A stretch of 21,440 nucleotides of DNA from Rubrivivax sp. (lineage in GTDB: Bacteria; Pseudomonadota; Gammaproteobacteria; Burkholderiales; Burkholderiaceae), in NCBI GenBank assembly GCA_016790225.1, contig JAEUOZ010000080.1, forward strand, positions 1 to 21,440, read 5' to 3'. The position numbers were made by a program, and so were the translations under genes. Numbering within the stretch: position 1 is the stretch's first letter; each line of letters begins with the position of its first letter. Shown here piece by piece: positions 1-8,643 of the stretch. The notes under the pieces are model-generated. The model saw nothing but the letters and a program-made list of their open reading frames with translations. It did not search any database and had not been told where the DNA came from.

Positions 1-1542
1 TGGCGCGATCTGCCGGCCTCTCTCGCGGTCTCCGGCGCGCTTTCGATCCTGGCCGCCTGCGTGCTGCTGGCCGCCGGGGCCCAGGCCGCCGCCGGGGATG
101 CTGCGCGCGCGCGCAATGTCTTCGTGATGTTCTGTCTCGCCTGGCTGGCCGCAGGGCTGCTGAATGCGGCGGTGGCGGGTGTGCAGGTGTTCGCGCCGCA
201 ATGGGCCGATGGCAACTGGATCGCCCGCTCCTCGCTGCCCGGCCGCGCGATCGGCAACCTGCGTCAGCCCAACCACCTGTGCACCCTGCTGCTGTGGGCC
301 GTGATCGCCGCGATCGCACTCGTGCAGCTTCGCGTGCTGCGCCCGCAGCTGGTGGCGCTGGTGCTGCCTGTGCTGGCACTCGCGCTGGTGCAGACGGCCT
401 CGCGCACCGCCGTGGTCGGCGTGATCCTGCTGGCCTGCTGGGGTCTGCTGGACCGACGCCTGCGCCCGGCGGCCCGGCTTGCCTTGCTGGCCACGCCGCT
501 GCTCTACGCCCTGGCCTGGGCCCTGATGACGGCGTGGTCCAGCTGGTCCAGCGGCGTCTTCGCCGGCCAGGAGCGCCTGGCCGAAGCCGACCTGTCGTCG
601 TCGCGCTTTGCGATCTGGTCAGACACCCTGGGCCTGATCCGCGCAGAGCCCTGGCTGGGTGTGGGTTTCGGGCAGTTCAACTTCGCCTGGTCCCTCACCC
701 CATTCGAACACCGGCCGCGCGCCTTCTTCGACCACTCCCACAACCTGCTGCTGCAATGGGCCGCCGAACTTGGCGTACCGCTGGCCCTGGTGCTGGTTGG
801 CCTGCTGCTGGCCACGCTGTGGCGGATCGCGCGCGCCGCGCACCAGGCACCGAGTGGCGATGACGCCAGCTGTCTGCGGGCAGCGCTGGCCATGCTGCTG
901 ATGATGGCCGTCCACAGCCAGCTGGAGTACCCGCTGTGGTACCTGTACTTCCTGCTGCCCACCGCCTGGCTGCTGGGCTTTGCCGCGACACGCGCGGCCG
1001 CGGCAGCGCAGGAGGACACGCCCGCGGCCGGCGCCATGGCCAGGCGCGCGCGCCGGCCTTGGCCCCTGCCGGCGTGGTCGCTGCAGCTGGGCGGCTTCGC
1101 GCTGGCCTTGGGCAGCCTGCTGTCCGTGCTGGACTACCAGCGCGTGGTGGTCATCTTCGACAGCCGCTCCCACAAACCACTCTCTCAGCGCATCCAGGAA
1201 GGGCAGCGCAGCCTGCTGTTTGGCCACCACGCCGACTATGCGGCCGCCACCGTGGCGCCCCAGCCCGAGCGCGAGCTGGCCGCCTTCGGGCGAGCCTCGC
1301 ACTACCTGCTGGATACGCGCCTGATGACGGCCTGGGCCGAAGCCTGGGCCGCCAAGGGCGACCTGCGGCGCGCGCAGCATCTGGCGCAGCGCCTGCGCGA
1401 ATTCCGCAACCCCTTGTCCGACGATTACTTCGCGCCCTGCAAGGCCGCTGCGCCGGCTGCGCCAGCCCAGCCCGCCCCGACCCCGTACCAATGTGCCGCC
1501 CCTGGCGCCGACGCGCCGCTTGAGTGGCGCGACTTCCGATGA
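1..1542 (+). CDS. O-antigen ligase / PglL-type O-oligosaccharyltransferase, 5'-truncated by window edge
   Basis: The reading frame is open from base 1, so the true start lies upstream; a GTG at 61 is only an internal candidate. The visible 513 codons encode a polytopic inner-membrane protein: many Leu/Ala/Val-rich spans up to about base 1130, then a soluble, probably periplasmic, C-terminal part of about 130 residues. Family landmarks are GNLRQPNH (253-276), the Wzy_C-like HSHNLLLQ block (from 733) with the following AELG, and EYPLWY (925-942), a combination typical of PglL-type ligases with a Wzy_C_2 end. Such enzymes move lipid-linked glycans onto pilins or other periplasmic proteins; classical lipopolysaccharide O-antigen ligases share the fold, so the acceptor is uncertain. 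It converges on the sensor kinase gene with 76 bp between stops and shows no functional link to the transporter block. The class is well supported; the exact substrate is not. Confidence 0.85.
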   Translation, partial: WRDLPASLAVSGALSILAACVLLAAGAQAAAGDAARARNVFVMFCLAWLAAGLLNAAVAGVQVFAPQWADGNWIARSSLPGRAIGNLRQPNHLCTLLLWAVIAAIALVQLRVLRPQLVALVLPVLALALVQTASRTAVVGVILLACWGLLDRRLRPAARLALLATPLLYALAWALMTAWSSWSSGVFAGQERLAEADLSSSRFAIWSDTLGLIRAEPWLGVGFGQFNFAWSLTPFEHRPRAFFDHSHNLLLQWAAELGVPLALVLVGLLLATLWRIARAAHQAPSGDDASCLRAALAMLLMMAVHSQLEYPLWYLYFLLPTAWLLGFAATRAAAAAQEDTPAAGAMARRARRPWPLPAWSLQLGGFALALGSLLSVLDYQRVVVIFDSRSHKPLSQRIQEGQRSLLFGHHADYAAATVAPQPERELAAFGRASHYLLDTRLMTAWAEAWAAKGDLRRAQHLAQRLREFRNPLSDDYFAPCKAAAPAAPAQPAPTPYQCAAPGADAPLEWRDFR

Positions 1543-1596
1543 CGCGGCAGCACGCCGGCAGCTTCGCCTTTCCGATCCTGGCGACGCCCGGAGCGG

Positions 1597-1612
1597 CCCG
1601 CGCGGCCGCGGG
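1597..1612. terminator. GC stem-loop between convergent genes
   Basis: A perfect 6-bp stem (CCCGCG / CGCGGG) with a CGGC tetraloop sits in the 76-bp gap between the ligase stop (1542) and the kinase stop (1619). Being symmetric, it could serve both strands. There is no T-tract on either side, so intrinsic termination is only a suggestion. Confidence 0.3.
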
Positions 1613-1618
1613 TGCCGG

Positions 1619-4600
1619 TCACACGGCGGCTTCGGAGCGCGGCGCCACGCCCAGCTGCCCGAGCGTGGCGAGCAGCACGCTCATCTGGACCGGCTTGGTC
1701 AGCCAGGCATCGTAGGGCGGCGGCGGATCCGAGGCCTCGCGCGCCGGCGCGGCATTCCCGCTGCACACGATCAGCCGCACCTCGCCGGCGCCGGAGCCAG
1801 CGCGCACGGACTGCACCAGTCTCAAGCCATCCATGCCGTCCATCTGCAAGTCGGTGACGATGGCGCGGATGCCGCCCGCCTGCCAGCGTGTCAGCGCCTG
1901 CGACGCACTCTCGCATTCGGCGACCGCATAACCGCGCACGCGCAGCATCTGCGCCATCAGCAGCCGGCAGGTCGGGTCGTCTTCGCACAGCAGCACGGCC
2001 GCCTCGGCGCCGCTTGTGGCCGGGGCAGGGGCGGCATCGGATGACCGCGGCACCGGCACCGGCACAGGCACGGGCAGGATCAGGCTGGCCCGGGTTCCCC
2101 GGCCTGGCTCGCTGAGCAGCTTCAGCTCGCCGCCCATCAGCTGCGCCAGCCGAAGGCTGATGCTCAGGCCCAGGCCGCTGCTGCCTTCAGGCACCGGCCT
2201 GGCCAGCGGGTCGACGGCGCTGAAGGGCGCAAACAGCCGCGCCTGACGCTGCGGATCGATCCCAGGGCCGCTGTCTGTCACCTCGAAGCACAGCTGCCCG
2301 GCGTCGCCTTCCGGCAAGGGCGACAGGCTCAGCCGCAGGCCCACCTGGCCCTGCGGCGTGTACTTGACGGCATTGCTGAGCAGGTTGGTGAGCACTTGCC
2401 GCACGCGCAACGGATCCAGCCAGGCGCTCACCGGCACCGCGGCGTCCACCGCCGAGCTGAAGCTCAGGGCCTTGCGGTCGGCCCAGACCTGCGCCTCGCT
2501 CGCCACCTGAGCGATCAGCTCGCGCAGCGGGATGGTCTGAGGCCGCAGTTGCAGCTCGCCGCGGTCCAGCTGCGCCGCGTCCAGCACATCGTTGAGCAGC
2601 TGGCCCAGCGTGCGCACCGCATCCTGTGCCACGCGCATCGCCGCGTCACGCGTCGCCCCGTCCTCGGGCCGGGCGCCGGCCAGGCTGTCCAGCGCCAGCG
2701 ACAGGGTGTGGGTCGGGGCCCTCAGTTCGTGGCTGGCCGAAGCCAGCATCAGGTGACGCGCCTTCGCCTCGGCATCGACGCGGTCCTGCAGCTCGCGCTC
2801 GGCCGTGACATCGACCGCCGTCCCCGTCCAGGCGACCAGACCCGGCTCGATGGGCTTGGACACGGCTTCCACACGCAGCCAGCGCTCCTGGCCATCCGGA
2901 TGCGCGTAGGCCGCCATGAAACGCAGCCGCGTGCCGGTGGCCCAGCTGTTCGCCTCCAGGCGGCGCGCCTCCTGCAGGTGTTCTTCGCGCAGCCGTGCGC
3001 CCAGATTGTCCAGCAGGCTCAGCGAAGGATCCGGGCGCTCGCCCAGCAGCTCGGCAGCGCCCGCCGAGAAGTAGCCGCTGCCGACCACGCCATGGTCCAG
3101 GCCCAGCACGTAGCGGAAGGCCACGCAGGGCAGGGCCGCGCCGATATCGGCGAGCCGCTCTTCGCTGCGGCGCCGCTGCGTCGCTTCGCGCTGCAGACGC
3201 CGCATCCAGAACACCGTGCCCAGCGCCATCACGCCCAGCGCCGCACCGAGCAGCCCGACGTAGGGCAGATAGCGGTTCCAGGGAAACTCCGGTGCAAGAT
3301 CCAGCGCCACCCAGCGGCGCCAGATGCGCTCGCGCTCGGCGGGCGAGATCTGCGCCAGCGCGCGGTTGACAATGGGAATCAGCTCCAGCCCCCGCGGGCC
3401 AGCCGCGAAGTGAAACTGCGCGGGCAGCTCCTCGACATCGGCGACCGCGCGCAGCATGCCGTCGTTGTCGCCATGGATGCGCAGATTGGCAAAGAGCTTC
3501 ACTTCGACCGCCGCATCGGCCCGGCCTTCGGCGACCGCGTCCATGGCTTCCTGGCCGTTGGCGGTGGTCACGATCTCGATATCGGGATAGCGCTGCGCCA
3601 GCAGCTCGCGCAAGGGGTGCGCCGCCGCCAGCGCCAGGCGCTTGCCGCGCAGGCTGGACAGGCCCCAGTAGAGCGGCGCATCGCTGCGCGCCACGATCTT
3701 GTAGGGCATCGACACATAGGGCTCGGAGAAGCCGAACAGGCGTTCGCGCTCCGCGGTGCGGGTGAGAAACGGCACCAGATCGATACGCCCTTCGCGCAGC
3801 GCCTCCAGCATGGCCGCCACGTTGTCGAAAGGCACCACCTGCAGCGCCACGCCCAGCTGCTGCGCGACCTGCTCGGCATACTCCGCGCCGATGCCGCTGT
3901 GCTGCCCGTCGGGTGACACGTCGTTGAGCATCGCCAGCCCGCGCACGGCGCCCAGGCGCCAGACGGGGCGCTGGATCAGGCGCTGCGTATCGGCAGGCCC
4001 CAAGGCCATGGCCAGGGGCAGGGCGAGCCGATCCGGCAGCGCGGCCAGCGCGGTCTTCAGCTCGGCCGATGGCGCCTGGCGCAGCGTGGCGATGCCCTTG
4101 TTCAGGATCGTGACCAAGGGCGCCAGCGGCTGCCGAACGGCAAAATGATAGTGCCCGGTGCCATGGTTGAGCAGCTGCTGCACCTGCACATCCGGCTGCG
4201 GCTGGCGATCCAGCCAGTCGATGGCTTCCAGCAGGCTGCCCAGGTAGTAGTCGGCCTTGCCCTGGGCCACGGCGGCCAGGGCCTCGCCGGTGGTGCCCAC
4301 GCTCAGGATGCGCGCCTGCGGATACTGCCGGCGCACAAAGTCATTGGCCAGGTAGTCTCGTTCCAGCGCATAGGTGGCCGTCTCCAGCGGCGGCATGCCG
4401 GCGGGGCCGGAGGCGCTGCGCGCGGCGGCCGCGCTGCGCCGCGCAAAGAGCGCCGCCGGTGCTGGCGTGGCGCCCAAGGTGAAGGCCAGAAACTGCGCAC
4501 GCTCCGGCGTGACGCCCACGCTCATCAGCAGGTCCACCTCGCCACGGCGGGCAGCCTCGAGCGCTGCGCTCCAGCTGGGCAGCAGCACCGGCTTGAGCTT

Positions 4601-4951
4601 GAGCCCGAACGCGCTGGCCAGGTAGGCCAGCATCTGGCCATGGATGCCGCCGACGCGCCCGTCGGCGCTCAAGGTCTGGTAGGGCCGCGCCAAGGGCTGG
4701 GGAACGGCAACGCGCAGTTCCGGCAAGCTCGCGATGAAGCTGCGCTCCTCCGCGCTGAGCAGCTGGGCTCCCAGGGGCGGCGCGCCCGCCAGCTCGGGCA
4801 TCGCAAAGCGCAGCTCCGAAGGGGCCGCGGGTTGCGCCATCGTCCAGCCCCAGGGCAGCCAGCCCAGACACGCAGCCAGCATCAGCACGGCCAGGCGCTG
4901 GCCGGCGCGGCACAGCGGGAAGGCCTTGCGCATCATCCCGGGCCCGTTCAC
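1619..4951 (-). CDS. BvgS/EvgS-like hybrid sensor histidine kinase with two periplasmic binding domains
   Basis: Numbered from the ATG at 4936 (1105 aa): signal or anchor segment 1-34; two SBP_bac_3-type Venus-flytrap domains, about 65-300 and 323-545; one membrane span 556-578; PAS/PAC-like domain about 592-718; HisKA with phospho-acceptor His736 in SHELRAP; HATPase_c with N-box (Asn851/Asn855), DSGPGID (888-894) and GLGL (921-924); a Val-Pro linker 955-963; and a receiver domain with acidic Glu985/Asp986, phospho-acceptor Asp1029 and Lys1081. This is the BvgS/EvgS layout without the C-terminal HPt, so a separate phosphotransfer partner would be needed for a full relay. A GTG at 4951 overlaps the SBP5 stop as GTGA and suggests translational coupling; the ATG pair at 4936/4933 is the alternative start. 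Longer in-frame versions reaching 5278 would run deep into SBP5 and are rejected. No response regulator with a DNA-binding domain lies in the window. The ligand is unknown; co-operonic position suggests it senses what the binding proteins handle. Confidence 0.92.
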   Translation of the reverse strand: MNGPGMMRKAFPLCRAGQRLAVLMLAACLGWLPWGWTMAQPAAPSELRFAMPELAGAPPLGAQLLSAEERSFIASLPELRVAVPQPLARPYQTLSADGRVGGIHGQMLAYLASAFGLKLKPVLLPSWSAALEAARRGEVDLLMSVGVTPERAQFLAFTLGATPAPAALFARRSAAAARSASGPAGMPPLETATYALERDYLANDFVRRQYPQARILSVGTTGEALAAVAQGKADYYLGSLLEAIDWLDRQPQPDVQVQQLLNHGTGHYHFAVRQPLAPLVTILNKGIATLRQAPSAELKTALAALPDRLALPLAMALGPADTQRLIQRPVWRLGAVRGLAMLNDVSPDGQHSGIGAEYAEQVAQQLGVALQVVPFDNVAAMLEALREGRIDLVPFLTRTAERERLFGFSEPYVSMPYKIVARSDAPLYWGLSSLRGKRLALAAAHPLRELLAQRYPDIEIVTTANGQEAMDAVAEGRADAAVEVKLFANLRIHGDNDGMLRAVADVEELPAQFHFAAGPRGLELIPIVNRALAQISPAERERIWRRWVALDLAPEFPWNRYLPYVGLLGAALGVMALGTVFWMRRLQREATQRRRSEERLADIGAALPCVAFRYVLGLDHGVVGSGYFSAGAAELLGERPDPSLSLLDNLGARLREEHLQEARRLEANSWATGTRLRFMAAYAHPDGQERWLRVEAVSKPIEPGLVAWTGTAVDVTAERELQDRVDAEAKARHLMLASASHELRAPTHTLSLALDSLAGARPEDGATRDAAMRVAQDAVRTLGQLLNDVLDAAQLDRGELQLRPQTIPLRELIAQVASEAQVWADRKALSFSSAVDAAVPVSAWLDPLRVRQVLTNLLSNAVKYTPQGQVGLRLSLSPLPEGDAGQLCFEVTDSGPGIDPQRQARLFAPFSAVDPLARPVPEGSSGLGLSISLRLAQLMGGELKLLSEPGRGTRASLILPVPVPVPVPRSSDAAPAPATSGAEAAVLLCEDDPTCRLLMAQMLRVRGYAVAECESASQALTRWQAGGIRAIVTDLQMDGMDGLRLVQSVRAGSGAGEVRLIVCSGNAAPAREASDPPPPYDAWLTKPVQMSVLLATLGQLGVAPRSEAAV
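2049..2078. repeat. Imperfect hexanucleotide repeat coding a Val-Pro linker
   Basis: Five back-to-back GGCACC-type hexamers (two exact, three with one or two changes) encode, on the minus strand, the alternating Val-Pro linker between the ATPase domain and the receiver domain of the sensor kinase. Gain or loss of units would keep the frame and only change linker length. Confidence 0.7.
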
Positions 4952-6774
4952 GCCCTGAGCCCGGAGACATCCACGAAGCGCCAGATGTCGCGCATGAAGG
5001 GGTGCCGCACATAAGCTTGCACCTGCGGCTGCAGCAGATCGTTGCGCATGCGGTGGCAATGGGTCTTGTAGGGCATGTAGGCCACCAGCAGATCCTTGGC
5101 CTGGCGCATCACGTCCTGGCGCTGCGCGCCGTCGGGCAGGGCCTGCTGACGCTCGAAGAGCCGGTTGAACAGCGGAAGGTCGAATCGGGCATCGTTGGAC
5201 TCCGCGGCATTCGGACCATAGGCGATGCCCAGCATCTGCGACCCGTCGGGCGAGCCCGACAGCCAACTGTATCCCCACATCATGAGACTGCCGGCCCGCG
5301 TGCGCTTGAGCAGATCCGGCCAGTTGGAGATCTCGAAGCCCATGCGCAGGCCGATGCGGTCCATCGAGCGCTTCCAGATCTCGTGCTGCGCGCGATCCTG
5401 CTGCGTGGACATGCCGGCCATCAGCAGCTGCAGCGGGCGCCCGTCGGGCAGCTCGCGGTAGCCATCGCCATCAAGATCGCGGTAGCCGAAGGTCTCCAGC
5501 AAGGCGCGCGCGCGCACCGGATCGAAATCGCCCATCTCGCTCTTGTAGGCCGGGTCGTAGCCGCTGGTGTGGGGCGTCAGGGTGGACTGCGCGCGCAAGG
5601 CCAGGCCGCCATAGGTCTGGCGGATGAAGGCATCGACATCGAAGCCCAGCGAGATGGCGCGCCGCAAGGCCACCTTCTCGGCCGTGTAGCCGCCCACCAG
5701 CGGGTGCTCCATGTTGAAGTAGCTCATCACCATGTCGGCCTCCAGCTGCTGCTGCAGCCGGATGCCCTGGCGCGCCAGATAAGGGGCAAGCCGCCCGCCC
5801 GGCACTGCGCGCGGCACGAAAGGGCCGGGCACGTTGAGGATGTCGTAGCTGCCGTTGAGGAAGGACAGCCAGCGCGGCTGTGCTTCCTCGACGACGTCGA
5901 AGACGATCTCGTCGTTCAGCGGCAGCGTCTTGCCGGCCAGGAAGGCGGCCGTGCGCTGCGACAGCGCGTCGGGCGCCGGCGTGCCGGCATAGATCTCACC
6001 GCGAAAGCTGGGCGAGCGCTCCAGCACGATGCGCGAGCCGCGCCGCCAGCTCTTCAGCCGGTAGGCGCCGGTGCCCACGGGGTGGGCGGGCACGTCCTTG
6101 GGGCCGTAGAAGTCCACCACCTCGCGCGCCACCGCGCCCAGCCCGCCGCACTCGGCCAGGCGGTAGACGAAGCGCGGGTCGCTCACGCCCAGCTCGATGC
6201 GGAAGGTGTAGCGATCCAGCACCCGGGCGCCGCTGGCAGGTGTGTCGTAGTCGAACGCGGCCTTGCGGTCGATCGCCTGCTGGCGCAGCTCGCTCAGGCC
6301 CAGGATCCTGGAGCCTTCGTAGAGGTAGAGGTCGCCGGAGTTGTACTGGGGATCGTAGTAGCGCTTGAGCGCATAGACATAGTCGGCCGCGATCAGCTCG
6401 CGGCGCGCGCCCTTGAAGGCCGGATCGTCGGCAAAGAAGATGCCGGGGCGGATGCGCACCGTGAAGACCCGGCCGTCGGCGCTGATCTCGGGCAGTTCGG
6501 CGGCGGTGCGGGGCAGCAGGCGCGGCGGGCTGGCGAGGTAGTCGTACATCAGGGGCGACTCGAAGATCTGCGCCATGATGAGGTTGGAGTTGGAGTCGCT
6601 GTTGATCTGCACCGGATCGAAGCCGACCTCCGCCGTGTTCAGGGCCAGGCGCAAAACCTGGCGCCTGCTGGTGCCGGCCGCCCCAGCGGCCGCCTGCGCC
6701 AACGCCCGATCCACCGAGGCGCCGCCCAGCAGCGCGCAGGCACTGGCCTGTTGGAGCAGACGGCGGCGCTGCAT
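4948..6774 (-). CDS. SBP5: family-5 extracellular solute-binding protein of a peptide-type ABC transporter
   Basis: 608 aa, full length for the large SBP_bac_5/YejA-size class. The N-terminus starts with QRRRLLQ, then a weakly hydrophobic Ala-rich stretch ending in an ALAQA-type cleavage site near residue 26, which looks Tat-like rather than Sec-like. Family blocks in order: LNTAEVGFDP, FFADDPAFKG, AHPVGTGAYRL (the GTGP of the paralogues reads GTGA here), GGYTAEKVALRRAIS, a DxDGDG calcium-loop-like motif from Asp433, and the C-terminal YMPYK block. The 'YNSGDLYLYEGSRILGL' and 'YGPNAAESN' segments resemble SBP1 more than SBP3/SBP4. It starts 6 bp after the SBP4 stop with no convincing ribosome-binding site and ends in a GTGA overlap with the kinase, so coupled translation on both sides is likely. 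It should work in the periplasm, delivering ligand to the permeases encoded at 14600-16587. The ligand cannot be read from sequence. Confidence 0.95.
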   Translation of the reverse strand: MQRRRLLQQASACALLGGASVDRALAQAAAGAAGTSRRQVLRLALNTAEVGFDPVQINSDSNSNLIMAQIFESPLMYDYLASPPRLLPRTAAELPEISADGRVFTVRIRPGIFFADDPAFKGARRELIAADYVYALKRYYDPQYNSGDLYLYEGSRILGLSELRQQAIDRKAAFDYDTPASGARVLDRYTFRIELGVSDPRFVYRLAECGGLGAVAREVVDFYGPKDVPAHPVGTGAYRLKSWRRGSRIVLERSPSFRGEIYAGTPAPDALSQRTAAFLAGKTLPLNDEIVFDVVEEAQPRWLSFLNGSYDILNVPGPFVPRAVPGGRLAPYLARQGIRLQQQLEADMVMSYFNMEHPLVGGYTAEKVALRRAISLGFDVDAFIRQTYGGLALRAQSTLTPHTSGYDPAYKSEMGDFDPVRARALLETFGYRDLDGDGYRELPDGRPLQLLMAGMSTQQDRAQHEIWKRSMDRIGLRMGFEISNWPDLLKRTRAGSLMMWGYSWLSGSPDGSQMLGIAYGPNAAESNDARFDLPLFNRLFERQQALPDGAQRQDVMRQAKDLLVAYMPYKTHCHRMRNDLLQPQVQAYVRHPFMRDIWRFVDVSGLRA

Positions 6775-6780
6775 GGCGCT

Positions 6781-8643
6781 TCAGCGGCTGCCGGGCCGCC
6801 GCTGAGCCTGGCGCGCGGTGTCGATGTCGATCATGTGCCACCACTCCTGCCAGAACAGCGGGCGCCGAAAGCCGATCACCCAGTCGTACCAGAGATCGGT
6901 GGAGATCCGGTGCACACGCGGCCGGTAGGGCATGTAGGCGACGCCCAGCTTCTTGCCCGCGAGAAACAGCGCCTCGCGCTCCGGGCCATCAGGGATGACT
7001 TCCATGCGCTCATAGATCTCGTCGAACGCCGGCAGCTTGAAGCGCGCCAGGTTCTGGCCGCCGGCCTGCCGGCCGTGCAGGCGTGCGAAGGACGAGTGGC
7101 CGTCCAGGCCGGCAGCCGAGGTGGCCAGCGTCCACATCTGCAGCTTGCCGGCGCGCGCGTTCTTCAGCATCTCGGCAAACTCGCCGGTCCTGAAGCTCAC
7201 GCGGATGCCCACGGCCTGCATGTTCTTGCGGAACAGCTCGTCACGCTGGCGCCAGACCTGCTGCGGCAGGGTGGCCATCTCCAGGCTCAGCGGGCTGCCG
7301 TCGGGCTGCTCGCGCCAGCCGTCGCCATCGCGATCGACGTAGCCATAGACATCCAGCAGCGCACGCGCGCGCGCCGGGTCATGGTCGCCGGTCTCGCTCT
7401 TGAAGGCCGGGTCGTAGCCGGTGGTGTGGGGCACGATGTGCGACTGCGCCGGCACGGCCATGCCCCGCCAGATGGTGGACACCTCGCGCGGGACATCCAT
7501 GGCCAGCGAGATCGCGCGCCGCAGCGCCACCTTGTCCGGCGTGTAGCCCCCCACCACCGGATCTTCCATGTTGAAGTAGGTGAAGGTGAGGTCGGATCCC
7601 AGCTGCGAGCGCCCCGTGATGCCCTGGCGCTGCAGGTTGGGCGCCAGCTTGCCGCCGGGCACCGCCTGGGTGGTGAAGGCCTCGGGCACAGGCCCGTACT
7701 GGCCGGCGATCATGTCCAGCTGACCATTGAGGAAGGACAGCCAACGCGGCTGGTCCTCGGGGATCACCTGCACGTGGATCTCGTCGATGATGGGCAGGCG
7801 CCGGCCCTTCAGCCGCGCCAGGATGGCCTGGCCTTCGCGGTCGTCGGCAGCGGGCTCGGCGTCGTAGAAGCGTTCGCGGTACTGCGGGTTGCGCTCCAGC
7901 ACGATCTGGGAGCTGCGGCGCCAGCTCTTGAGCCGGTAGGGCCCGGTGCCCACCGGGTGGGCGGCGATCTGGTCGCCATAGAAGTCCACGACTTCGCGTG
8001 CCTGCGCGCCCAGCAGATCGGAGCCCGCGATCGAGCCCAGAAAACGCGGCTGCGGCTTGTCCAGCTGGATGCGCAGCAGGTGGCGGTCTAGCACCTGCAG
8101 GCCGGCGATCGGGCGGTCGTAGTCGAAGCTCTGCTTGCGCTGCACCAGCTCGCGCCGGTACTCGGCCAGCCCGGCGATGCCGAAGGTCTCGACCCAGGTC
8201 CACAGCTGACTCTTCAAGGCAGGATCAGCGATGCGCTGAAAGGCAAATGCGAGATCCTTCGCCACCATCTCGCGCCGCTGACCCTTGAAGGCCGGGTCGT
8301 CGGCAAAGAAGATGCCCGCGCGAAGCGGGATGGTCCAGGTCTTGAAATCAGCCGACACCTCGGGCATGCCTTCGGCCAGCAGCGGCTTGATGCGCGCCGG
8401 CCGGGCCAGGTGGTCGTACTGGTACATCGCCTCGAAGATGTGGGCGGTGATCGTGCGCGAGAACAGATCGCTGATGTTGGACGGATCGAAGTTCGTTTCC
8501 GCCGAGCGGAAGGCCACCTTCAGCACCTTGCGCGGCGCCGCGGCCGGCGCAGGCCCCGTCTGGGCCCCGGCCGGCGCCGTGCCGAGCGCGGCCACCCCCG
8601 GCAGCGCCAGCAGGGCGGTGGCCTGGAAGCTGCGCCGCTTCAT
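6781..8643 (-). CDS. SBP4: family-5 extracellular solute-binding protein
   Basis: 620 aa from the ATG at 8643, which overlaps the SBP3 stop as ATGA; a longer in-frame version reaching 8745 is rejected because it lies inside SBP3 and would lose the signal peptide from the N-terminus. The N-terminus begins KRRSFQA followed by an Ala/Leu/Gly stretch and an AGAQ site near residue 29, Tat-like in form. Blocks: RSAETNFDPSNIS, FFADDPAFKG, AHPVGTGPYRL, GGYTPDKVALRRAIS, a DRDGDG loop from Asp437, YMPYR, and a C-terminal EWWHMIDID that is nearly shared with SBP3 only. In the variable N-half it has LWTWVETFGI where SBP1/SBP5 have a 'SG(N/D)LY' segment. It is the closest sister of SBP3 in this set. Very short spacing to SBP5 places it in the tightly packed distal part of the operon. 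Confidence 0.95.
   Translation of the reverse strand: MKRRSFQATALLALPGVAALGTAPAGAQTGPAPAAAPRKVLKVAFRSAETNFDPSNISDLFSRTITAHIFEAMYQYDHLARPARIKPLLAEGMPEVSADFKTWTIPLRAGIFFADDPAFKGQRREMVAKDLAFAFQRIADPALKSQLWTWVETFGIAGLAEYRRELVQRKQSFDYDRPIAGLQVLDRHLLRIQLDKPQPRFLGSIAGSDLLGAQAREVVDFYGDQIAAHPVGTGPYRLKSWRRSSQIVLERNPQYRERFYDAEPAADDREGQAILARLKGRRLPIIDEIHVQVIPEDQPRWLSFLNGQLDMIAGQYGPVPEAFTTQAVPGGKLAPNLQRQGITGRSQLGSDLTFTYFNMEDPVVGGYTPDKVALRRAISLAMDVPREVSTIWRGMAVPAQSHIVPHTTGYDPAFKSETGDHDPARARALLDVYGYVDRDGDGWREQPDGSPLSLEMATLPQQVWRQRDELFRKNMQAVGIRVSFRTGEFAEMLKNARAGKLQMWTLATSAAGLDGHSSFARLHGRQAGGQNLARFKLPAFDEIYERMEVIPDGPEREALFLAGKKLGVAYMPYRPRVHRISTDLWYDWVIGFRRPLFWQEWWHMIDIDTARQAQRRPGSR

Noticed and set aside
2396..3916. 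506-codon plus-strand frame opposite the sensor kinase
   Set aside because: The minus strand encodes clear kinase domains here; the plus-strand product is low-complexity and Arg/Gln/His-rich.
4937..5278. N-terminal extension of the sensor kinase to 5278
   Set aside because: It lies inside the SBP5 coding region in another frame and would bury the signal segment; starts at 4951 or 4936 fit the gene boundary.
5002..8091. Very long open frame (1029 codons) on the plus strand, opposite SBP5 and SBP4
   Set aside because: It lies antisense to two well-supported binding proteins; its translation is rich in Arg, Gln, His, Gly and Ala without domain motifs. Such open antisense frames arise from the codon bias of GC-rich genes.
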